Shown here: one piece after another, positions 15,161 to 22,465 of the stretch
How the letters are laid out: every line of letters begins with the position of its first letter
Position numbering within the stretch: position 1 is the first letter of the stretch
Source: Salinibacterium sp. SWN248
GTDB lineage: Bacteria; Actinomycetota; Actinomycetes; Actinomycetales; Microbacteriaceae
Assembly: GCF_015864575.1 (NCBI RefSeq)
Contig: NZ_JADYWW010000002.1
Coordinates: forward strand, 661,912-725,911
Length of the DNA: 64,000 bases
Reading direction: 5' to 3'
Made by a program: the position numbers and the translations under genes
The notes under the pieces: generated by a model
Databases searched by the model: none
What the model was told of the DNA's origin: nothing
The model's input: only the letters and a program-made list of their open reading frames with translations

Positions 15161-16033
15161 TTACTGGGCGGCGAGCATCCGCTGCCGCTTCATCGCACCG
15201 AGTCGCTTGCCGATCACGCCCTGCGTGGGGCTGAACAGGTAGACGAGCGCAAAGATGCAGCCTTCGACGAGCACGATCATGCCGCCGGATGCCGTGTCTA
15301 AGTAGTAGCTGAGGTAGAGCCCGGTGACGGCCGCGAGCGCCGACATCACCGGGGCGATCACGAGCATGCGCGAGAAGCGATCGGTGAGCAGGTACGCGGT
15401 GGCGCCGGGGATGATGAGCAGTGCCACGACGAGAACGACGCCGACGGCCTGAAGCGCGACGACCGCGGTAAGGGCGAGGAGCCCGAGAAGCGCAGCGCCG
15501 AGAACCTTGGGGTTGAGGCCGATCGCGTGGGCGTGGGTGGCGTCGAAGGCGTAAAGGGTGAAGTCGCGGCGCTTCACGAGCAGGATCGTGAGCGTGATCG
15601 CGCCGAGGATGAGAACTTGAGCGAGGTCGGCCCAGGAGACTCCGAGGAGGTTGCCGAAGATGATGTGGTTCAGGTCGGTCTGCGAGGGCGTCACGGAGAT
15701 GAGCACGATTCCCAGGGCGAACAGGGTGGTGAAGACGATGCCGATGGCGGCGTCCTCTTTGATGCGGCTCGTGTTTCTCACGATGCCAATAAGGGCGACG
15801 GCAAGGAAGCCGAAGATGACCGCACCGAGAGCAAAGGGGGCGCCGACGACGTAGGCGAGCACGACACCGGGGAGCACGGCGTGCGAGACAGCGTCGCCCA
15901 TGAGCGACCAGCCGATGAGGACCAGCCAGCACGAGAGCACCGCGCACACGATTGCCGCGGTCACACTCGTGGCGAGCGCCCGCACCATGAAGTCGTAGCT
16001 CAGCGGTTCGAGGAGGAAGTCGAGAGGGTTCAC
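15161..16033 (-). CDS. Metal ABC transporter permease (ABC-3 family, Mn/Zn)
   Basis: 290 residues, eight to nine membrane helices, ZnuB/MntB/TroC-like. Recognisable parts are SCWLVLIGWSLMGDAVSHAVLPGV near the N-terminus (split here only by length), FGNLLGVSW, and LLIIPGATAYLLTDRF in the second half. It forms the channel of the importer with the ATPase and binding protein encoded just upstream. Its start overlaps the ATPase stop by 4 nt. Last gene of the operon; convergent with mntR. Confidence 0.9.
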   Translation of the reverse strand: MNPLDFLLEPLSYDFMVRALATSVTAAIVCAVLSCWLVLIGWSLMGDAVSHAVLPGVVLAYVVGAPFALGAVIFGFLAVALIGIVRNTSRIKEDAAIGIVFTTLFALGIVLISVTPSQTDLNHIIFGNLLGVSWADLAQVLILGAITLTILLVKRRDFTLYAFDATHAHAIGLNPKVLGAALLGLLALTAVVALQAVGVVLVVALLIIPGATAYLLTDRFSRMLVIAPVMSALAAVTGLYLSYYLDTASGGMIVLVEGCIFALVYLFSPTQGVIGKRLGAMKRQRMLAAQ

Positions 16034-16770
16034 GCGGCGTCTCCCGCCGTGACATCGAGGCCGAAGGCGCGCGCAAGGTTTTCGGGCTTCAGCACCTCAG
16101 CCGGAGTGGATTGCAGCAGCACCGTGCGCATCAGCAAGATTGCCTCGTCGGCGAGTTTCGGCAGCGCATTGAGGTCGTGGGTCGAGACGAGCACCGTGGC
16201 TCCCTCGGCGGCGAGCTCGCGCAAGAGTGTCGTGATCGTTCCCTCGGAGCGCTTGTCGACGCCGGCAAAGGGCTCGTCGAGAAGCAGGATCGTCGCGCCC
16301 TGAGCGATTCCGCGGGCCACAAACGCGCGCTTCTTCTGGCCGCCCGAGAGTTGGCCAATTTGGCGGTCGGCGAGATCAGTCAGCTCAACGCGCTCGAGAG
16401 CCTCGGCGACGGCGGCCTTGTCGGCGGCCTTGGGGCGACGCGAGAAACCCATGTGGCCATAGCGGCCCATCATCACCACATCGCGCACCGAGAGCGGGAA
16501 CGCCCAGTCCACGTCTTCGCTCTGCGGAACGTAGCCGACGGCTCCGGCCTTGCGAGCGAGTGCAGGCTGCCGACCGGCCAACGTGACTGTTCCGTGGTCG
16601 GGGCGCAGCATCCCGGTAATCGTCTTGAAGAGCGTGGACTTGCCCGAGCCGTTCATTCCGATAAGGCCATAAATGCGGCCGGGCGCGAGGCTGAGGCTCA
16701 CGTTGTCGAGCGCGAGCACGTCGCCGTAGTGAACGGTGACGTTACGCACGTCGATGGCGGGCACACTCAT
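16030..16770 (-). CDS. Metal ABC transporter ATP-binding protein
   Basis: 246 residues. Walker A GMNGSGKST (about 39-47), signature LSGGQKKR, Walker B ILLLDEPFAGVD, and the switch histidine in VSTHD. All catalytic motifs are intact. It energises Mn (or Zn) uptake. It overlaps both neighbours by 4 nt, so the three genes are translationally coupled. Confidence 0.93.
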   Translation of the reverse strand: MSVPAIDVRNVTVHYGDVLALDNVSLSLAPGRIYGLIGMNGSGKSTLFKTITGMLRPDHGTVTLAGRQPALARKAGAVGYVPQSEDVDWAFPLSVRDVVMMGRYGHMGFSRRPKAADKAAVAEALERVELTDLADRQIGQLSGGQKKRAFVARGIAQGATILLLDEPFAGVDKRSEGTITTLLRELAAEGATVLVSTHDLNALPKLADEAILLMRTVLLQSTPAEVLKPENLARAFGLDVTAGDAA

Positions 16771-17729
16771 TCCGTGGCCCCGGTCAATCCAGCGATGATG
16801 GTTTCGGCGTCGTGGCGCAGCAACTCGAGGTAGGTCGGCACCGGGCCACCTTCCTCCGACAGCGAGTCGACGTAGAGGGTTCCGCCGAAGGTCGTGTCAG
16901 TGGCCTCGACCACTTGCTGCATCGCGCGATCGGAGACTGTGGATTCGCAGAACACGGCGGGCACGTCGTTGTCCCGCACGAACTCGATCACCGACGCAAT
17001 CTGGCGCGGCGTCGACTGCTGCTCAGCGTTGACCGCCCACAGGTACTGCTCGCTCAGTCCAGCGTCGCGCGCCAGGTAAGAGAACGCTCCTTCGCACGAG
17101 ACGAGAGCGCGCTGTGACGCCGGCAACTCGGCGAGTTCGGCCGTGAGCTCGTCGTTCACAAGCTGCAACTCCGCCTTGTACGCCTCAGCATTGGCGGCAT
17201 AGTCGGCAGCGTTTTCGGGGTCTAGTTCAGCGAACGCAGCCTCCATATTGTCGACGTAAATCTGTGCGTTGAGGGGGCTCATCCACGCGTGCGGATTGGG
17301 CAGCCCTTCATAGGCATCCTCCGCAATGTTGATGGTGTCGACGCCGTCAGAAACAACCACGTGCGGCACGTCGAGACCGTCAACGAACTGCGCGAACCAG
17401 GCTTCAAGGTTGAGCCCGTTGTCGAGAATCAGGTCGACTTCGGCCGCCTTGGCAATGTCGCCGGGCGTGGGCTCGTAGCCGTGGATCTCGGCCCCCACCT
17501 TGGTGATGGATTCCACCCGCAGGTTGTCGCCGGCCACATTCTCGGCGATATCGGCGAGCACCGTAAAGGTCGTGAGCACGACAGGGCGGTCGTCGTTCGG
17601 GTCAGTCGTGGCGCCCGCATCCGACACCGCAGTGCAGCCAGCGAGACCGAGCAGAAGGGCGGATGCTGCAGCCGCGATCATCGTCGTGCGTGCGGTGTGC
17701 GTGCGACCTGTTGCTGCTCTCATTCCCAT
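16767..17729 (-). CDS. Manganese-type ABC transporter substrate-binding lipoprotein
   Basis: 320 residues. Signal peptide with lipobox LAGC (Cys32). It belongs to the cluster-9 family (TroA/PsaA/ZnuA). The four ligand regions are visible: HGYEPTPGD, NPHAWMSPL, CEGAFSYL and CESTVSDR. The third ligand position is Glu rather than His; Glu is typical of manganese binders such as PsaA, which supports Mn. There is no His-rich loop as in zinc binders. First gene of the operon; ATG lies 6 nt after TAGGAT (17736-17741, minus strand), and the operator palindrome is just upstream. Confidence 0.9.
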   Translation of the reverse strand: MGMRAATGRTHTARTTMIAAAASALLLGLAGCTAVSDAGATTDPNDDRPVVLTTFTVLADIAENVAGDNLRVESITKVGAEIHGYEPTPGDIAKAAEVDLILDNGLNLEAWFAQFVDGLDVPHVVVSDGVDTINIAEDAYEGLPNPHAWMSPLNAQIYVDNMEAAFAELDPENAADYAANAEAYKAELQLVNDELTAELAELPASQRALVSCEGAFSYLARDAGLSEQYLWAVNAEQQSTPRQIASVIEFVRDNDVPAVFCESTVSDRAMQQVVEATDTTFGGTLYVDSLSEEGGPVPTYLELLRHDAETIIAGLTGATE

Positions 17730-17763
17730 GTTCTGATCCTATGTTGGGAGAGCCTCTTTAAGA

Positions 17764-17783
17764 AACTACGTCTAGACGTAGTT
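17764..17783 (-). promoter_or_regulatory. Operator palindrome of the metal ABC operon
   Basis: AACTACGTCTAGACGTAGTT is a perfect 20-bp palindrome 35 bp before the first codon of the operon. It overlaps the -35 side of the promoter whose -10 is at 17736-17741. It shares 16 of 20 positions with a site at the mntR promoter. Probably the MntR binding site. Confidence 0.75.
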
Positions 17784-17877
17784 CCATGAAAATGCGGCCA
17801 ACCAGCAATAATTGCGAATCTTTTATGGAACGACGAGAGCCCGCTGGAACTCAACTGTGGAGTTGGAGAAAAACGAA

Positions 17878-17908
17878 CGACACCCAACGCGACTCGCGCC
17901 AGGTGTCG
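17878..17908 (-). terminator. Terminator of the lipoprotein gene at 17979
   Basis: CGACACC (17878-17884) pairs with GGTGTCG (17902-17908). Read on the minus strand the stem is followed by TTCGTTTTTCTCC, a good U tract. On the plus strand it is followed by CTTCGTCTTTTC, so it may act in both directions. Confidence 0.65.
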
Positions 17909-17934
17909 CTTCGTCTTTTCGCTGAACCACGCGA

Positions 17935-17989
17935 AAACGACTCGGCTGTGGCTACCGGTAAGTACGACTCGCCTGTGGCTACTGGTAAA
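17935..17989. repeat. Tandem duplication at the lipoprotein gene 3' end
   Basis: Two adjacent imperfect copies of about 26 bp (ACGACTCGGCTGTGGCTACC... and ACGACTCGCCTGTGGCTACT...), differing at a few positions. One copy contains the stop codon of the lipoprotein gene; the other lies just beyond it. Looks like a recent local duplication. Confidence 0.7.
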
Positions 17990-18428
17990 AGCTCAAAGGT
18001 GCGCCGACTGCATCGCATTCGACAGCGAGCGCCGTCGTCGCTTCTCCCAACGCTGACGCGTCCCCTACGGCCGGTTCGGCACCGTCGGCGCCTAGCTCCG
18101 TGATTGCCGAACGTAGGTCGTCGACTTGGCTGCTCAAAAGCGCGTCCTTGTGCAAGATTCCAAGGATCGGGAAGCCGTCGGCAATAGTGGCAATCATGTA
18201 ATCGAACGATTCCCTATTCAACTCGCCGGCCTCATACCCCGAGACCACGCCGTTCACCGTCATGAGTTCGATCGAGAGCGAATGGCACAGCCCGACGTTG
18301 CCCTCCTCCAACGAAGTCGCGGCGGCGCTTGACGAAGGTTCGGCGGGCGGCGGCGGCTCGACTTCGGTGCATGCAGAAACAGAGATCAGCATTCCGACAC
18401 ATACGGCCGCGGACAGAAGATGTCTCAT
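17979..18428 (-). CDS. Lipoprotein of unknown function
   Basis: 149 residues. Signal peptide MRHLLSAAVCVGMLI, lipobox VSAC (Cys20), then a Pro/Glu/Ser-rich linker and a helical domain of about 105 residues with two cysteines (in GLCHSL and VECDAV) that could form a disulfide. AAGGAG lies about 5 nt before the ATG. No recognised domain. Its gene is flanked by sequence of somewhat lower GC without conserved neighbours. Confidence 0.75.
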   Translation of the reverse strand: MRHLLSAAVCVGMLISVSACTEVEPPPPAEPSSSAAATSLEEGNVGLCHSLSIELMTVNGVVSGYEAGELNRESFDYMIATIADGFPILGILHKDALLSSQVDDLRSAITELGADGAEPAVGDASALGEATTALAVECDAVGAPLSFYQ

Positions 18429-18902
18429 AAGGCTCCTTAGTTAGTTGCGGTCCCCACGTACCGTTCGAGTAGGCGCACAGGCGCCAGGTTTTCTCAAGCA
18501 CCGGTTTGCCGAGCCGAGACGTACTGAAATCAATAATGTCTCATATTTTGCCGGCCTGTCTATCTTCCCGGCATTAGCTCGCGAGTCGAAACAGAGAGGG
18601 CGACGGACACCAACTCGGGCGGCCCCGGCCATACACCTGCGCTATTGCCCGAAGAGCAAGACAAGCGGTAGCCTCGCCCTAAGCGAAGAATATTCGGATT
18701 TTGAAAGTGAGAGCTCACTTGTGTTGGCCTGCTGACGGCGCGATCACTGACGATCAGGTTTCCCCTGTCGCAACTTCGGGGCAGAGCGAACTAAGCGTTT
18801 TCGGCGCGTATCGGAACGCTACTTACGTCTGGACACCCGATGCATCCATCCCCGCTTTCGAAGAAAAAACGGGTTCGCATTCAGACGTACTGGAGGCAGA
18901 AC
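18429..18902. other. Intergenic region without recognised gene
   Basis: 474 bp between divergent lipoprotein genes. Short open frames exist on both strands but lack ribosome sites or family resemblance. Base composition looks lower in GC than elsewhere. A short inverted repeat GTGAG-AG-CTCAC lies near 18709. I see nothing else. Confidence 0.4.
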
Positions 18903-19451
18903 TTGCGCTTCACTAAGGCAGCCGCTTACCTAGCGGCATTCGGTTTGACCATCTCGACGCTGGCTGGGTGCAGCGACGTCACTTCCATCAATAACATGCC
19001 GGCCCAAGCGGATGACGCAGCTTTCAGCCGCACCGCCTTTATTTTCGAAGATGCTCGCAATTGCATTCAACTCCGTGCTGAAGAGTCTGCTCCGGTGACT
19101 GACCCGGAAGTATTTGCGGAAAGCATCGACGGCTGTGTGAGCCTGAATATCTACGGGTGGACAGATGACGAGATCGTGTCCGGGTTCAGAAGCGGTGACG
19201 CTAGTTGGCTCACGTCGAGCTCCATCGCCGAGGACCGCATAAAGGTGGCTGTGTTCACGACCAGTTTTGGACGAGCCGACTCCGGGCTGTCCGCCCAAAC
19301 CCGCGTGTACAGCTTGTGCTGGTCTCTGAACTTCGACGCCCAAACGGGTAGCGACTTTGTAGTGTCGGATGAGACATGCAACCCCGCCATATTTCTTGCG
19401 CTTCCCCAGTACACCCTGACTAACGTCGCAGAGTTAGAAGCGGGACGTTAG
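18903..19451 (+). CDS. Lipoprotein of unknown function
   Basis: 182 residues from TTG at 18903, chosen because GGAGG lies 6 nt upstream and the protein then opens with a signal peptide (RFTKAAAYLAAFGLTI) ending in lipobox LAGC (Cys23). An ATG at 18840 would add 21 basic residues without a ribosome site. The mature part has cysteines in RNCIQL, DGCVSL, SLCWSL and ETCNPA, which could make two disulfides. No family recognised. It is likely an accessory gene of the patch 17.8-19.8 kb. Confidence 0.68.
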   Translation: MRFTKAAAYLAAFGLTISTLAGCSDVTSINNMPAQADDAAFSRTAFIFEDARNCIQLRAEESAPVTDPEVFAESIDGCVSLNIYGWTDDEIVSGFRSGDASWLTSSSIAEDRIKVAVFTTSFGRADSGLSAQTRVYSLCWSLNFDAQTGSDFVVSDETCNPAIFLALPQYTLTNVAELEAGR

Positions 19452-19656
19452 GCGCTTCTGCACGGTTGAGTCAGAAGAAGTGCGACACCTGACTTCGGCA
19501 TCGGCATCTCGTAGTGAGTGGCCGAAGCGTGTGTGACGACATCAGCGCATTCGGCGCTCCGCTCGTGACACCGTTCGCACTCCAGGATGCGGAGGCGAGC
19601 ATTGCAGTCGAACTGCGTTGCTGAATATAGTTGAGCTAACCGAGAAGGGTCCAACG

Positions 19657-19806
19657 ATGTTGAAACGCTTTCTCAATGTGATGGGTCGGGTCGCTAAACG
19701 CCTGGCATTCGTGTTTACCCAGTTAGGCGGAGCGGCCAACGGTGGCCGAAGCGCGGATCCCAGCGCTCGCTCACTCTACGAAGACCGCGACGACTACCGA
19801 CCGTAA
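19657..19806 (+). CDS. Small basic protein, 49 residues
   Basis: Starts MLKRFLNVMGRVAKRLAF and ends ARSLYEDRDDYRP. The first half is a basic amphipathic helix; the second is Gly/Asn then acidic. GAGAAGGG lies 7 nt before the ATG at 19657. I recall similar short proteins with this kind of ending in Microbacteriaceae, but cannot verify it. Function unknown. Confidence 0.55.
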   Translation: MLKRFLNVMGRVAKRLAFVFTQLGGAANGGRSADPSARSLYEDRDDYRP

Positions 19807-19913
19807 TAGGTTCCGCTTACGGGCGGTCGCGGTCGCGAACCGTCCACGTGGGGTACACCCCAAACCGACGTCAAGGTCAGCCGAACCCAGCACCACGTTG
19901 CTACTGTGACCTC

Positions 19914-21290
19914 ATGACCGACATCGCTAGCGCGCCTACCGCAGACCCGGCTGCGACAGCCTTCGACACGATCGTCGTCGGCGCCGGAGTCTCCGGGCTC
20001 ACCGCGGCACGCTTTCTCGCCCAGTCCGGCCAACGAGTGCTCGTGCTCGAAGCCCGCGACCGCACGGGTGGCCGCACGCACACCGAACGCTCCGGCGACG
20101 TTGCCACCGACCGCGGAGCATCCTGGATCCACGGCGTCGACGACAACCCCCTCACCGATATCGTCAACGCCTTCGGCATGCGCACGGTCGAGTTCACGGT
20201 TGGCAGCTACCAGCCCACCGGCCGCCCCATCGCCTATTACAGCCCCACCGGCGAGCGCCTCAGCGACGACGCTGTCGCCCAGTTCGCGGATGACGTACGC
20301 ACGTTCGACGCGCACCTTGCGACGGCGGTGCAGGCTTCCACTCTCGGCACAAGCTATGAGCAGGCGATGGGCGTCGCGCTTTCCACGCTCGGCTGGAACC
20401 CCGATCGGGCAGAGCGCGTGCGCGAGTTCGTGCTGCACCGCTCCGAGGAGCAGTACGGCGTGCACGCCGGGTTGCTCGATGCGCACGGTCTCGACGATGA
20501 CACGGTTGAGGGCGACGAGGTGGTGTTCCCCCACGGCTATGACGTGCTGGCAAGCAATCTCGCGCAGGGACTCGACGTGCGTCTCGAGCATGTGGTCTCC
20601 GGCATCCGCTGGTCGAAGCAGGGTGCAACGGTGTCGACCGCGCAGGGCGAATTCGCTGCGAACCGCGTGGTCGTGACGGTGCCGATTGGGGTGCTCAAGA
20701 GCGGCGATCTCACATTCGAGCCGGCGCTGCCCGAGTGGCTCACTCACGCCATCGACGGCTTCGAGATGAACAACTTCGAGAAGGTCTTTCTGCGCTTTCC
20801 CACTCGCTTTTGGGATGAGAGTGTCTACGCGATTCGCCAGCAGGGCGAGGCTGGCAAGTGGTGGCATTCCTGGTACGACCTCACCGACCTGCACGGCGTT
20901 CCCACCCTGCTCACGTTTGCCGCCGGCCCCAGCGCCATCGCGGCGCGCGACTGGAGCGACGAACAGATCAGCTCGTCGGTTCTCGATGCTCTGCGCGGGC
21001 TCTACGGCGAGCGCGTCGAGCACCCCGACGAAGTGATCGTGACGCGCTGGCAAGACGATCCCTACTCGTATGGGTCGTACGCGTACATGCGCCCGGGGTC
21101 CACGCCCGACGACCACGACCTGATGGCCACACCGGTCGAGAACGTGCTGCACTTTGCGGGCGAAGCGACGTGGACGGATGATCCAGCCACCGTCACCGCG
21201 GCGCTACGCTCCGGTCATCGTGCGGCCGAGAAGATCCTCGGGCACGAGCTGTCATTCAGCCGATTGAGCGAGTCGATGCACGGTCTCTGA
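19914..21290 (+). CDS. Flavin-dependent amine oxidase
   Basis: 458 residues. FAD-binding Rossmann motif VVGAGVSGLTAARFL near the N-terminus, then EARDRTGGRTHT, RGASWIHG, and the C-terminal FAD motif VLHFAGEAT followed by a helix GHRAAEKIL. Oxidises amines or polyamines to aldehydes with H2O2 release; the exact substrate is unknown. The start is ATG at 19914, six nt after TACTGT (leaderless); an in-frame ATG at 19848 is unlikely. The 3' end overlaps the convergent LacI gene by 35 bp. Confidence 0.9.
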   Translation: MTDIASAPTADPAATAFDTIVVGAGVSGLTAARFLAQSGQRVLVLEARDRTGGRTHTERSGDVATDRGASWIHGVDDNPLTDIVNAFGMRTVEFTVGSYQPTGRPIAYYSPTGERLSDDAVAQFADDVRTFDAHLATAVQASTLGTSYEQAMGVALSTLGWNPDRAERVREFVLHRSEEQYGVHAGLLDAHGLDDDTVEGDEVVFPHGYDVLASNLAQGLDVRLEHVVSGIRWSKQGATVSTAQGEFAANRVVVTVPIGVLKSGDLTFEPALPEWLTHAIDGFEMNNFEKVFLRFPTRFWDESVYAIRQQGEAGKWWHSWYDLTDLHGVPTLLTFAAGPSAIAARDWSDEQISSSVLDALRGLYGERVEHPDEVIVTRWQDDPYSYGSYAYMRPGSTPDDHDLMATPVENVLHFAGEATWTDDPATVTAALRSGHRAAEKILGHELSFSRLSESMHGL

Positions 21291-22332
21291 TCCGGTAGTC
21301 CACCTCCGGAGGAACCGGATCGCCACCGCCGTCGCTGTCAGGGTCGGCGCCCGGATCGGCATCGGGCACGCCATCGAGCAATTCGACCAAGAACGTGACC
21401 GCAGCCTTCGCCGTTGCCTCGGGCGCCAAATCGATCGAAGTTATGGGCGGAGCGCTGTTTCTGGTTTGCTCCGAGTCAGACCCTGAGGCAATCATGATGT
21501 CGTCGGGAATCAGATAGCCGGCCGCTTGCAGCCCAGCTTGCATGCCCGCAGCGTGGCGCCCGGTCAGGCAATAAATGGCATCCGGAAGCGGCTCGCCTGA
21601 GGCCAGCATCCGCTCGGCCAGTGCGCGACCACCCGCCTCGCCTAAGCCCTCATCTTGGTGGTACACAAGCGGAGCTTGTCCGCATTCCGCAGCCCACGCC
21701 CGGTACGTCAACTCGCTATCGGCGTTCCACGAGTTGTTGTCCTCGCCAGTAACAATCGCGATGCGCGTGGCACCGCGTTCGAGAAAGTGCTGGATAACAG
21801 CATCCGTGTTGGTGTGAGTGCCTGCGCCGAGCCAGGCGCTGAATTCCGGTCGCTCAATATCACGCCCGACCGCGACGACCGCGATTCCGTTTCGAGTGAG
21901 CAATTCGATAACCGGATCGCTGGCCACCGGGTCAGAAATGATGAAACCATCGGCGGCCAGAGCGATGCCGGGGGCATTACCAACGGTGGGGTCCCGCATT
22001 AACGCAAGCCCGTAACCGCGATCCAACGCTTCGACTGCGGCGGCTCCCGCAAACCGCAAAAAGTAGTCAACACCCTCCGGCTGGTAGGAGCCCAGAGTGT
22101 CGAGCGGGCGGATGACGAGTCCCAGGATTCCGAGGCGACGGCTGCGGAGTCCGCGAGCGATCGCATCGGGGCTATATCCCAGATCAGCGGCGGTTTCGAC
22201 GACTCGTTGCCTAGTGGCATCCGCAATGACTCCCTTGCCATTGAGGGCGTGCGAAACGGTGGTGATCGAGACCCCGGCCCGCTTGGCGACGTCGTGAATT
22301 GTCGCTCGTCTGCGTGGCGGGTTATTGGTCAC
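21256..22332 (-). CDS. LacI-family transcriptional regulator
   Basis: 358 residues from GTG at 22332. N-terminal HTH: ATIHDVAKRAGVSITTVSHA with hinge helix around SPDAIARGLR; the periplasmic-binding-like effector domain fills the rest, ending after an unusual Asp/Gly/Pro-rich insertion (DADPGADPDSDGGGDPVPP, residues about 322-340). GTG lies 6 nt from TAGCCT (22339-22344), probably leaderless. It faces the peptide-type ABC operon across twin operator palindromes and likely represses it and itself. Confidence 0.9.
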   Translation of the reverse strand: MTNNPPRRRATIHDVAKRAGVSITTVSHALNGKGVIADATRQRVVETAADLGYSPDAIARGLRSRRLGILGLVIRPLDTLGSYQPEGVDYFLRFAGAAAVEALDRGYGLALMRDPTVGNAPGIALAADGFIISDPVASDPVIELLTRNGIAVVAVGRDIERPEFSAWLGAGTHTNTDAVIQHFLERGATRIAIVTGEDNNSWNADSELTYRAWAAECGQAPLVYHQDEGLGEAGGRALAERMLASGEPLPDAIYCLTGRHAAGMQAGLQAAGYLIPDDIMIASGSDSEQTRNSAPPITSIDLAPEATAKAAVTFLVELLDGVPDADPGADPDSDGGGDPVPPEVDYRIRDRASTRSIG

Positions 22333-22362
22333 TCTGGCAGGCTACCTGAGTTTCCGGCATGT

Positions 22363-22397
22363 AAAACGTTTTGGGTATTTTTCCCCCAAAACGTTTT
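22363..22397. promoter_or_regulatory. Twin LacI-type operators
   Basis: AAAACGTTTT occurs at 22363-22372 and 22388-22397. Centres are 25 bp apart, and the second extends to a 14-bp palindrome CCAAAACGTTTTGG (22386-22399). The central CG palindrome with flanking A/T is typical of LacI-family sites. It lies between the LacI gene and the ABC operon. Confidence 0.8.
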
Positions 22398-22465
22398 GGT
22401 CAACTAGGTTTTCACACACATCAAGCGTCTTAGCGTTCAGGTTCGATCTACCTAGGAGCAATTCA

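Noticed and set aside
14877..16076. 399-codon minus-strand frame across mntR and the permease gene
   Set aside because: Arg/Pro-rich frame overlapping two well-supported genes; no ribosome site or family features.
18445..18735. 96-codon plus-strand frame in the 18.4-18.9 kb gap
   Set aside because: No ribosome site, no signal peptide, Arg/Pro-rich composition; overlaps the divergent lipoprotein promoter region.
19794..21152. 452-codon open frame on the minus strand across the amine oxidase gene
   Set aside because: It is the antisense shadow of a clearly recognised flavin amine oxidase; Arg/Gly/His-rich without known motifs. High GC makes long antisense frames common.
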